Below are positions 41,381-49,644 of a stretch of DNA of 64,000 bases, piece by piece. This DNA comes from JAKFXL01 sp947085765 (lineage in GTDB: Bacteria; Pseudomonadota; Gammaproteobacteria; Tenderiales; Tenderiaceae). A model generated the notes under the pieces. It saw nothing but the letters and a program-made list of their open reading frames with translations, made no database searches and was not told the origin of the DNA. Every line of letters starts with the position of its first letter. The stretch's first letter is position 1. A program made the translations under genes and the position numbers. Location of the stretch: contig CAMTXZ010000075.1 in the NCBI GenBank assembly GCA_947085765.1, forward strand, positions 8,482 to 72,481, read 5' to 3'.

Positions 41381-43075
41381 ATGACAATTGGTGCTGAAGT
41401 TATCGTCGACGCATTTGTCCGCCACGGCTGCGAGCGTCTCTATGTCTACCCCGGCGGCACGATTGCGCCGATCCTGGATGATGCCAAAAAAAGAGGGCTG
41501 GATATATTTTGCGGCCGCCACGAGCAGGGTGCCGGTTATGCCGCACTGGCGGTATCACGCTTGCGGCTGCAGCCGCAGGTGGTGATGGTGACCTCGGGGC
41601 CGGGTGTGACCAACCTCATCTCGGCAGTGGCCGACGCCTATTACGACAATACTCCGTTGATTGTGATTACCGGCCAGGTGGGGACGGGGGATCTCAAGCG
41701 TGATCTGCCACTACGGCAGCGTGGTTTTCAGGAAACCGACAGCTGTGCCCTGATGGCCTCGATCACCAAGGCGCAGTTTTTGGTAGAGCATCAGGACGAT
41801 CTGGCACGGGTAATGGAGCAGGCGTTTCATATCGCCAGCAGCGGCCGCTTTGGTCCGGTGTTGATCGACATGCCGATGAATGTGCAGCGTGGTGAGTTGT
41901 CTGCCCCTGCAGTTGTGCCAGCCATGTCGAAAGATGATCAGGCAGACGATCTTGCTGGCGTAGCAGAGTTGGCGCAGTGGCTGAGTGTGGCGCAGCGTCC
42001 GGTCATCATTGCCGGGCAGGGTGTGTTGTTGTCACGCAGCCATGAACTATTACGCGAGCTGGCAACGACCTATGGCATTCCCGTTTCACATTCGCTGTTA
42101 GGCCTGGGGGCGATGCCCTCTGATTCTGAATTAGCGCTGGGGTTTCACGGCCATACCGGCAATCAGTATGCAGGCAAGGCGATTCAAAATGCCGATCTGG
42201 TTGTGGCGGTGGGTTCACGTCTCGATGTACGCCAGACCGGCAATCAGTTTGACCGTTTTGCTCCAGGTGCACGCATTGTGCGTATCGACCTGGATGCCAA
42301 CGAGGCCAAACACGGCCGGGTGCGTACCAATCTGTTGATCAATGCCGATGCCAATGCAGCTTTGGCAGCACTATTATTGGCATTGAAAAAGGTGCAGCTG
42401 CCGCAGTGGTCGGTTTGGCGGCAACAGATTGCGGGGTGGCGGCAAGAGCATGCCCTGACCTATAACAAACAAGGCAAACTTAAACCGCAACTGGTGGTGG
42501 AGAGTGCTGACCGTTTAAGCCGTGATAAACGGGTGATCTGTCTCACCGGTGTGGGTTCTCATCAACACTGGGTGGCACGCCATTTCAGTTTTGACTATCC
42601 ACAGCGCACACTGCTGACATCGGGTGGCCACGGCACCATGGGGTACGACCTGCCGAGTGCGGTAGGGGCACAACTAAATGATAAAGATGCGCTGGTGATC
42701 TGTATTGTCGGTGATGGTTCGTTTCAGATGAACATGCAGGAGCTGGGGGCCGTGGCTGAACGTGGTCTGCCGGTGAAGATCATCGTGCTCGATAATCATC
42801 GCCTCGGCATCGTCTCGCAGTTTCAGAACTTCAACTGGCAGGATGACCCCACCACTGGCAATAAGTGGAATCCCGATTTCGCCGCGATTGCCCAGGGATA
42901 CGGAATTCGTGCCTTTACGGTGAGCGAGAGCGGTGATGTTGAGGCGACGCTGCAAGCGGCATTTTCCCATAACGGTCCGGCGCTGATTCATTGTGTGATC
43001 GATGAAGAGGAGGATATCTCGCCGATGTTGCTGGCAGGTCAAACACTCGACGGGATGTGGCCCCATGTTAAATAA
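41381..43075 (+). CDS. Thiamine-pyrophosphate enzyme, acetolactate synthase-like
   Basis: The 564-residue protein has the three domains of the acetohydroxyacid synthase group. The Pyr domain has VYPGGTIAP and catalytic E48 in GRHEQGAGYAA. The middle domain includes the VVAVGSRLDVRQTG segment. The TPP domain has GDGSFQMNMQELGAVAERG through LDNHRLG. It transfers a two-carbon acyl group from pyruvate or another 2-keto acid. Nothing suggests branched-chain amino acid synthesis here: no ilvN-type small subunit or ilvC is present. YerE, a TPP enzyme of this group, puts a two-carbon branch on a keto sugar, and that is a good model. The next gene overlaps by 11 bp. Confidence 0.85.
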   Translation: MTIGAEVIVDAFVRHGCERLYVYPGGTIAPILDDAKKRGLDIFCGRHEQGAGYAALAVSRLRLQPQVVMVTSGPGVTNLISAVADAYYDNTPLIVITGQVGTGDLKRDLPLRQRGFQETDSCALMASITKAQFLVEHQDDLARVMEQAFHIASSGRFGPVLIDMPMNVQRGELSAPAVVPAMSKDDQADDLAGVAELAQWLSVAQRPVIIAGQGVLLSRSHELLRELATTYGIPVSHSLLGLGAMPSDSELALGFHGHTGNQYAGKAIQNADLVVAVGSRLDVRQTGNQFDRFAPGARIVRIDLDANEAKHGRVRTNLLINADANAALAALLLALKKVQLPQWSVWRQQIAGWRQEHALTYNKQGKLKPQLVVESADRLSRDKRVICLTGVGSHQHWVARHFSFDYPQRTLLTSGGHGTMGYDLPSAVGAQLNDKDALVICIVGDGSFQMNMQELGAVAERGLPVKIIVLDNHRLGIVSQFQNFNWQDDPTTGNKWNPDFAAIAQGYGIRAFTVSESGDVEATLQAAFSHNGPALIHCVIDEEEDISPMLLAGQTLDGMWPHVK

Positions 43076-44306
43076 AGACTCAAATAAAGAAAATAAAACA
43101 CTGTTGGTGATCAGTGGCGGCGCCGAGGCGGTGCCGGGCATCAAACGCGCCAAGGCGATGGGATTGTATGTGGTAGTGAGTGATATGAACCCCGATGCGC
43201 CAGGATTCGAGTTTGCTGATGATCGACTCATCGCCAGCACTTACGATCTGGAGCAGACGGTTTCAGTTGCCCGTGATTACCACCTCAACAAGCGCAGGCT
43301 CGATGGTGTTATATGTATGGCCGCCGATGTGCCGCTGACGGTGGCCTCGGTGGCGGATGCCTTGGCATTGCCGGGTTTGACTCTGGAGACGGCGCATCTT
43401 GCCGCCGACAAACTGCTGATGAAACAGCGTTTCCTGCGTGATGGCATCGCCATCCCCTGGTTCAGTGCGGTGGAGTCGCTGGTACAGCTGCAACAGATTG
43501 TAAACGAGCGTGGTGCACGTCTGATTATTAAACCTGTCGATAGCCGTGGCGCCCGTGGTGTGTTGCTGCTGAATGAAGATGTTGATCTTAGCTGGGCCTA
43601 TGAACATGCGCGATCACAATCACCCACCCTGCGGGTGATGGTGGAGCAATATCTGCCGGGACCACAGGTGAGCAGTGAAACGGTGATGGTGGATGGCGTC
43701 GGCTACACCTCTGGATTTGCTGATCGTAACTACGAATACATGGAACGTTTTGCACCCTATGTGATTGAGAACGGTGGTGACCAACCTTCACGCCTGAGCA
43801 GCGAGCATCAACAGGCGATCATTGCGCTGGCAGAGCAGGCGGGGCGTTCGATGGGGATTATGAACGGTATCGCCAAAGGTGACATGGTGATGACCGTAGA
43901 TGGTCCGAAGGTGATCGAGATCGCCGCACGGCTTTCTGGTGGTTGGTTCTCCAGCGACCAGGTGCCGCTGGCAACGGGTGTGGATCTGGTAGGTGCGGCA
44001 ATTCAACTGGCCCTGGGTGAACAACCGGATGTTGAAGCGTTGCTGCCAAAACATCATAAAGGTGTGGCGATCCGATACCTCTTTCCTACCCCCGGTGTGG
44101 TGAAGGCGATTCAACACACCGAGCAGTTTGCCAACAAACCGTGGGTTCATCGGCTCGGGTTTTTTATCGAACCGGGCGAACAGATTGGGGCGATGAGTGA
44201 CCATACCAAACGCGCCGGTTTTGTTATTACGTTGGGGCGTGATCGAGCCGAGGCAGTGGCCCGTGCTGAAGAGGTTATCAATAACATCGTGATCGAGATG
44301 CAGTGA
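43065..44306 (+). CDS. ATP-grasp ligase
   Basis: The 413-residue protein (ATG at 43065, overlapping the TPP gene by 11 bp) has an N-terminal pre-ATP-grasp domain starting TLLVISGGAEAVPGIKRAKAMG. The ATP-grasp fold follows, with the ATP-binding RLIIKPVDSRGARGV, VEQYLPGPQVSSE and the metal site KVIEIAARLSGGW. It resembles the CarB-like and D-Ala-ligase-like amide ligases that join a carboxylate to an amine. With PseH missing, a role in acylating the PseC-made 4-amine is possible. The frame continues 63 bp further upstream, but that part lies inside the TPP gene. Confidence 0.85.
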   Translation: MLNKDSNKENKTLLVISGGAEAVPGIKRAKAMGLYVVVSDMNPDAPGFEFADDRLIASTYDLEQTVSVARDYHLNKRRLDGVICMAADVPLTVASVADALALPGLTLETAHLAADKLLMKQRFLRDGIAIPWFSAVESLVQLQQIVNERGARLIIKPVDSRGARGVLLLNEDVDLSWAYEHARSQSPTLRVMVEQYLPGPQVSSETVMVDGVGYTSGFADRNYEYMERFAPYVIENGGDQPSRLSSEHQQAIIALAEQAGRSMGIMNGIAKGDMVMTVDGPKVIEIAARLSGGWFSSDQVPLATGVDLVGAAIQLALGEQPDVEALLPKHHKGVAIRYLFPTPGVVKAIQHTEQFANKPWVHRLGFFIEPGEQIGAMSDHTKRAGFVITLGRDRAEAVARAEEVINNIVIEMQ

Positions 44307-44310
44307 CACC

Positions 44311-46077
44311 ATGAACAGGTGCAGAGTCCTGGGTATTGTGGGGGCGCGTCTCAACTCCAGCCGTTTGCCGGGCAAACATCTGCTCGACCTGGCGGGCAAA
44401 CCACTCATCGCCCGCATCTTTAAACGGTTGGAACAGATTGTTGAGCTGGATGCCATCGTGCTCGCTACCACCGCCGATGACTACAACCTGCCGCTGGTGC
44501 AGTGGGCAGAGCAGGCGGGTAAAGAGTTGTTTGCCTATGACGGTGATGTTAACGATGTGGTGGGGCGTGTTGATGCCATCGTTAAACAGTACCAGCCACA
44601 GATTGTTGTCTATTTTTGTGGCGACTCACCGCTGATCGAACCGCACATGGTTACTCGTCTTATCAATGCACTGCTTGCTGCACCTCAAGCTGATTTAGTT
44701 GAACTGCGTTCCAGCCGGGAAGAACGGCGCTCCATTCATGAGGGCTTCATGCCCTGGCCGATCAAAACATGGCAGCGGTTGGTGGCATTGGCAACCGATG
44801 TGAGTGAGCGGGAGCATGTAGGCAGTTCGCTGAAAAAAGCGACGGGGCTGACAAAGATTTATGTTACCGATGATGAGGTGTTTTCACGCATTGAACAGCG
44901 CATTTCGGTTGATACCCCCTCTGATTATCAATTTATGGCCACCGTTTACCAGCGCTGGTATGCACAGAATCCATCGCACTCTATCGTTTCACTCGAGTGG
45001 GTGATCGATCAACTGCTGGTCGATGAGTCGTTATCTCTTATGAATCAGCAGGTACGGCAGAAGGGTGTTAATGATCGATCGGCCAAGATTGTTCTGCTTA
45101 CACATTGCGGTGAGTCGATCGGCCTGGGCCATCTGCGCCGTGCCATGGTACTGGCACGGGCGTTACAGGATCGCCACGCGGCCGCAGTTGAATTGCTGAT
45201 TGTGGGCGATGCAGTTGCGCTGGCCGGTTTGGAACTGTTGCCACACCGCTTTATTGTTGCAAACAGTGATATTGACCAGTTGGCGCAACAGCTGATGGAA
45301 TGCCACCCCGAGGCGGTGGTGATAGATGTGGCGGCTGATCGTTTGAACATTGATTTTGGCACGTTGTTGGCATCACTGCGTCAGCAGCAGATTGTCACGG
45401 TAGCCGTTGATGGTCTGGTTGAACAGCATGAGCTGCTCGATCTGATCTTCATCCCATCGTTCTATCTCGCCCCCGAGCAGAGGGTGCTGGCAGTGCAGGA
45501 GAAGATTTTGTTTGGTTGGCATAATTACTTTTTTGATCCGGCGTTGCAGCCGTCTCCCTGGAGTGGTGGCAATAAAATAATTGTGATGACAGGTGGTAGT
45601 GACCATTACGGTTTGGGCGCGCTCTGGCCAACCATGCTTGATGGTGCGTTGCCAGCAGGAACAATCATCACCTGGATTACAGGGCCTTATGCCAACGCGC
45701 CTGAAGTGCCAGCGAATCCACGGCTGACATGGCAGGTTGAACACGCACCTGAAAATCTGGCGCAGTTGATGGCACAGGCCGATTACGCACTGACGCCGTA
45801 TGGCGTGACGCTGTTTGAGTTGTTGAAGTTGGCAAAACCGGTGGTTGCCTATCATCCGGGTAATACCCAGCAGGCCGAGATGGCAGTTTTTATCGCGGCA
45901 GAGGTGGCGCGGTTGGCCATGACGCCGGAGGGTGCGGTGGCGGCGTTGGTGGCGTTGATGGCTGATGATAAGGCCGCCAGGGAATTGGTAAAAAATGCAA
46001 CGCAAAGGATGGCTGGCAGCAGCGGTGGCATCAAACTGGCCGCCAGTGTGATGGGACTATTGGAGCGCCGACAATGA
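44311..46077 (+). CDS. Fusion of cytidylyltransferase (SpsF/NeuA-like) and PseG-like UDP-sugar hydrolase
   Basis: The 588-residue protein has two enzymes. Residues 1-235 are a CTP-transferase of the SpsF/NeuA family, with GARLNSSRLPGKHL and FCGDSPLIEPHMV, likely to activate the nonulosonic acid with CMP. Residues 255-585 are PseG-like, with H274 in GLGHLRRAMVLARAL and the GT-B motifs MTGGSDHYGLGAL and TPYGVTLFELL, likely to release UDP from a UDP-diamino sugar. In the standard pathway PseG acts before and PseF after the synthase, so the fusion joins the two steps around it. It overlaps the next gene by four bases. Confidence 0.85.
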   Translation: MNRCRVLGIVGARLNSSRLPGKHLLDLAGKPLIARIFKRLEQIVELDAIVLATTADDYNLPLVQWAEQAGKELFAYDGDVNDVVGRVDAIVKQYQPQIVVYFCGDSPLIEPHMVTRLINALLAAPQADLVELRSSREERRSIHEGFMPWPIKTWQRLVALATDVSEREHVGSSLKKATGLTKIYVTDDEVFSRIEQRISVDTPSDYQFMATVYQRWYAQNPSHSIVSLEWVIDQLLVDESLSLMNQQVRQKGVNDRSAKIVLLTHCGESIGLGHLRRAMVLARALQDRHAAAVELLIVGDAVALAGLELLPHRFIVANSDIDQLAQQLMECHPEAVVIDVAADRLNIDFGTLLASLRQQQIVTVAVDGLVEQHELLDLIFIPSFYLAPEQRVLAVQEKILFGWHNYFFDPALQPSPWSGGNKIIVMTGGSDHYGLGALWPTMLDGALPAGTIITWITGPYANAPEVPANPRLTWQVEHAPENLAQLMAQADYALTPYGVTLFELLKLAKPVVAYHPGNTQQAEMAVFIAAEVARLAMTPEGAVAALVALMADDKAARELVKNATQRMAGSSGGIKLAASVMGLLERRQ

Positions 46078-48038
46078 AACAGGCCTATACCATCTTCCAT
46101 CTCAATCTGGCCTACTCATCCATTGCGGAAGGGCAGCGCCGCACGGTGATAGATAACTGTTATATGCCGCTGCTCGAATTGATTGAACAGCGTGATTTTA
46201 AGATTGGCATCGAGCTGACTGGCTGGACGCTTCTGCAGATTAATACATTGCTACCAGAGTGGGTGACACGCTTCAGGGCGGCGCTGGCAGCGGGGCGTAC
46301 CGAGCTGATCGGCAGTGGATATTGTCAGATTATTGGACCGTTGATTCCGTTTGAGGTCAATCAGTGGAATCAGCGTATCGGTTTGAATATCTATGAAGAG
46401 TTGCTGGGCGTTAAACCAAGGCTGGCGTTGGTCAATGAGATGGCCTACTCGTCGGGCATGTTGGAGCTGTATCAGGATGCGGGCTATGAAGGCATCATCA
46501 TGGATAGTGACAATGTGACGCTGGCTCATGATTTCATCGCTAGCGAACAGCGTCTTCCCAGTTACGCCAACGATCAGAGTGGGAGTATTAAACTGCCCGT
46601 GCTCTGGTCTGATTCAATCCTGTTCCAAAAGTTACAGCGCTATTGCCACGGTGATATTCGTCAGGTCGATTATCTCGGTTATTTCGAGAAGCGACTGGTC
46701 AATAGTCGCGTGCCCTTAGCGCTCTACTGCAACGATGCCGAGGTATTTGATTATCGCCCCGGTCGTTATGACTCCGAATCGAAACTGCACCCCGAAGGTG
46801 AGTGGCAGCGCTTAGCGAATCTGTTTGATAAGCTTGTTAATGAATATGCTATTGAAATGGCACTGCCTTCGATTGTGCTGAAGAAACATTTGTCACTCAA
46901 TGGTCTTGAGTCACTCTGTCTGACATCAGCAACACAGCCGATCCCGGTTAAAAAGCAGGCCAAGTACAACATCAGCCGCTGGGCCATCACCGGGCGCGAC
47001 GACCTCTGGTTAAACACCATGTGTCAGCGCCTCTATCAATCTCTGAAGGGTGGTCATGATGAGGTGCAGTGGCGCAGACTTTGCGAACTCTGGTCGAGTG
47101 ACATCCGCACCCACATTACCGTCGAACGTTGGTCTGCTGCACAACAGCAGGTGCGGCAGATGTTGGCCGCACTTGGTGACAATGGTGATTTTGATGGTGG
47201 TGTGAAACAGCAGTTTCCTACCGCGAATATTATTCGCGGTGTATGTGATGGTGTGACTGTTGAACGTGACCCCGAGGGCATCATGCTGACACTTGTTACG
47301 CCTGACATCCGGCTGCGAGTAAACCTGCGGCGTGGCATGGCGATTGATTCACTCGCCTTCAGGAGTCATGGCTGGCAGCCGGTGATTGGTACCTTACCCC
47401 ACGGCTATTTTGACTCTATTGAACTGGGTGCAGATTTTTACTCGGCCATTACCGTGATCGAAAAGGTGACACAACATCAACGTATCACCGATCTGGAAAA
47501 GGTCGAGCCAGTGATGACACATGATGAACACTACCTCTATCTGCGCGCCGTGCTTGTCACCAAAGATGGCGAGATTGTCAAACAGCTGCGCATTTCACGT
47601 CATGGTGAAACGGTTGGTTTTGGCATTGAGTTTCCTGGTTGGAAGCGTCCCTATGGCACCGTGCGTACCGGTTATCTCACCTTTCTGCCCGAGGCCTTTA
47701 CTGGAACCGTGAAGGTTAAGAGCCGCAACGGTGGCAAGATGGCGGAGTCTTTTGAACTCGACCGTGATGTACTGCATACCCAACCCGCCTCGACGCTGGT
47801 CTCTGCGACCACCGGTCTGGGCGGGGAGAACGGTTCAATCATTGTGACGGATGATGTGGTAGGGGTGGTGATCGACTGGCAGCCATCGGCGTGTGCAGCG
47901 TTCCCGATGCTCTATCATCGTGAGTGTTCACCCGCGGCGCTGACAAGAGTTATCTTCTCGCTGGCAGAGCTGGATGAGTCATCGCGTGATGGTGCCGAGC
48001 TGCCAGGCTTCTCTTTTTCAATCAGTCCTTCAAGGTAG
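46074..48038 (+). CDS. Glycoside hydrolase family 57-like protein
   Basis: The 654-residue protein has no signal peptide. Its N-terminal half resembles the GH57 (beta/alpha)7 barrel: FHLNLAYSS at the start (motif 1 area), IELTG and RTELIGSGYCQIIGPLIP (motif 2 area), E122 in LVNEMAYSSG where GH57 has its nucleophile, and D221 in YCNDAEVFDYRP, a candidate acid. The C-terminal 260 residues are beta-rich. A cytoplasmic GH57-type enzyme is unexpected in a nonulosonic acid locus; it might act on a nucleotide- or lipid-linked glycan or have lost hydrolase activity. Family assignment is by motif pattern only. Confidence 0.65.
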   Translation: MKQAYTIFHLNLAYSSIAEGQRRTVIDNCYMPLLELIEQRDFKIGIELTGWTLLQINTLLPEWVTRFRAALAAGRTELIGSGYCQIIGPLIPFEVNQWNQRIGLNIYEELLGVKPRLALVNEMAYSSGMLELYQDAGYEGIIMDSDNVTLAHDFIASEQRLPSYANDQSGSIKLPVLWSDSILFQKLQRYCHGDIRQVDYLGYFEKRLVNSRVPLALYCNDAEVFDYRPGRYDSESKLHPEGEWQRLANLFDKLVNEYAIEMALPSIVLKKHLSLNGLESLCLTSATQPIPVKKQAKYNISRWAITGRDDLWLNTMCQRLYQSLKGGHDEVQWRRLCELWSSDIRTHITVERWSAAQQQVRQMLAALGDNGDFDGGVKQQFPTANIIRGVCDGVTVERDPEGIMLTLVTPDIRLRVNLRRGMAIDSLAFRSHGWQPVIGTLPHGYFDSIELGADFYSAITVIEKVTQHQRITDLEKVEPVMTHDEHYLYLRAVLVTKDGEIVKQLRISRHGETVGFGIEFPGWKRPYGTVRTGYLTFLPEAFTGTVKVKSRNGGKMAESFELDRDVLHTQPASTLVSATTGLGGENGSIIVTDDVVGVVIDWQPSACAAFPMLYHRECSPAALTRVIFSLAELDESSRDGAELPGFSFSISPSR

Positions 48039-48044
48039 TGGCAT

Positions 48045-49328
48045 ATGCAGAGTGACTTTTTGCAGCAAAATCTTCAGCTGATTGAACGGCGCTGGCCGCT
48101 GTTGCATCGGTCGCTGGTTGAACTCAACACGATTGAGCGGGCACACTTCATCAGCGAGACACAACAAGCAACGCTGCTGGTGGATGGCATTCATCTGAGC
48201 AGCTGTTTTGATAGCCGGAGTGAGGCGCGCCTGCAAGCTACTATGGTTTCAGAGGCCGCAACAAAGGTGTGGGTCTATGGTGTGGCAACGGGTGATCTGC
48301 AACGTGAGTTGTTGCAAAGGCAGTGGCTGCAGCGATTGGAGGTGGTAATACTGAATCTGGAACTATTCAGAAGTTGTCTCCGATACTTTGACCATCGCGA
48401 CTGGTTGGCAGATAACCGCAGCAGACTAACATTGGCTACGGCAACAACCGATGTTCGGGCGCCGTTTGCTGTGGTGCCTGCCTGTCTTAAACTTATCGAA
48501 CCGGCCGCCGCCAGGGTGCGCGATCTTATTGTGCTCGATCTGGATACTGGTTATCTCAATAATCGGGTCAGGGGTAACCGCCAGTTCCAGCAACAGATCG
48601 ATGAGAATTTACCACTGGTTAAACAGGATGGTGACGTTGAGGTGCTATTTGGACGTCATGGAGATGGCCCCTGCTATGTGGCAGCGGCAGGGCCATCGTT
48701 GAGTGAACACTATGAGCAGCTGCGTGGGCGGGGCGCAGATAGCTGTTTGATTGCGGTTGATGCGGCGCTCAAACCGTTATTGCTGCAAGGCATTATTCCC
48801 GATGCGGTGGTGACCATTGACGGTGTGCGTGACCACATCATGAAGCTTTTTGATGTTGATCTTGCGCCACTGAAAGATATTCCACTGATCTATTTTCCGA
48901 TTGTGCATGGTGATGTGCTTAAACAGTGGCCCGGGCCGCGTTATGCCGCCTACTCTAATAGTCCACTCTATGAACAGTTAATGTCGCACTCCCCCAAAGG
49001 CATGCTTTACGCAGCGGGTACTGTGCTGCATGCCGCCGTTGATCTGGCGGTAAAGATGGGCAGTTGTCAGCTCCATCTGTTGGGGGCAGACTTCTCATTT
49101 CCGGGCAACAAGACGCATGTTGCCAGCGCGGTCTTCTGCCAGTCGGCCGATCAAACTGGTTATCAGGAGTGGCTCGAGGATGGCCATGGCCAGCAGGTAC
49201 GGACCTCAAAAAATCTGCGCGGTTATATGCGTGATCTTGAACGCTACATCGCCCAACATCCACAGGTAACCTTTATCAATGCCAGCCGCAGCGGCGCGGC
49301 AATTATGGGGACACGTTATGTGGATTAA
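48045..49328 (+). CDS. Short Maf-type protein (DUF115/MptE-like domain)
   Basis: The 427-residue protein has the Maf/DUF115 domain at about 200-390: VAAAGPSLSEHYEQLRGRG, IPDAVVTIDGVRDHI and HLLGADFSFPGNKTHV. These match motility-associated factor glycosyltransferases that transfer nonulosonic acids to flagellin. It lacks the C-terminal repeat region of the long paralogue at 49645-52176. The N-terminal 190 residues are unlike anything I recognise. It lies 6 bp after the GH57-like gene and is probably a second transferase or an accessory factor. Confidence 0.75.
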   Translation: MQSDFLQQNLQLIERRWPLLHRSLVELNTIERAHFISETQQATLLVDGIHLSSCFDSRSEARLQATMVSEAATKVWVYGVATGDLQRELLQRQWLQRLEVVILNLELFRSCLRYFDHRDWLADNRSRLTLATATTDVRAPFAVVPACLKLIEPAAARVRDLIVLDLDTGYLNNRVRGNRQFQQQIDENLPLVKQDGDVEVLFGRHGDGPCYVAAAGPSLSEHYEQLRGRGADSCLIAVDAALKPLLLQGIIPDAVVTIDGVRDHIMKLFDVDLAPLKDIPLIYFPIVHGDVLKQWPGPRYAAYSNSPLYEQLMSHSPKGMLYAAGTVLHAAVDLAVKMGSCQLHLLGADFSFPGNKTHVASAVFCQSADQTGYQEWLEDGHGQQVRTSKNLRGYMRDLERYIAQHPQVTFINASRSGAAIMGTRYVD

Positions 49329-49343
49329 AAGTAAGGTGTCAGA

Positions 49344-49607
49344 ATGATAAAAACCCCGTGTGATATATACAGGATGGAGGCAGTTGAGGCGTTTCGTCTT
49401 GGCATGGAAGGCAAGGGCAGTGATGCCATGATGCGGTTGATGGATTGCATGGCGCCGTTGTTGGAGAGCAATGCTGCCCATCTTGGCACAGATGATGCGG
49501 AGTTGCTGAATCTTATTGCTGAGGCACAACAGCGTGGCGACAACATCTTTGTGGCCGACCTTCTTGAATATATGATTCCAGATAGCGCGTTTGGTATGTC
49601 TCTTTGA
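49344..49607 (+). CDS. Small acidic protein of unknown function, last gene of the glycan operon
   Basis: The 87-residue product begins at an ATG (49344) with AAGG about 8 bp upstream and follows the short Maf gene by 15 bp. It is acidic, rich in Met, Glu and Leu, and predicted to be helical. There is no signal peptide or membrane segment and no family I recognise. Co-directional placement and tight spacing suggest a role with the glycan pathway or the Maf protein. Confidence 0.6.
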   Translation: MIKTPCDIYRMEAVEAFRLGMEGKGSDAMMRLMDCMAPLLESNAAHLGTDDAELLNLIAEAQQRGDNIFVADLLEYMIPDSAFGMSL

Positions 49608-49644
49608 ATTTTATTTTAACGAGGGCATATCTTTTTGGTGGAAG

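Noticed and set aside
45373..46005. 210-codon minus-strand frame in the fusion gene
   Set aside because: His/Arg/Cys-rich product typical of shadow frames in this GC range; the plus strand has clear PseG motifs.
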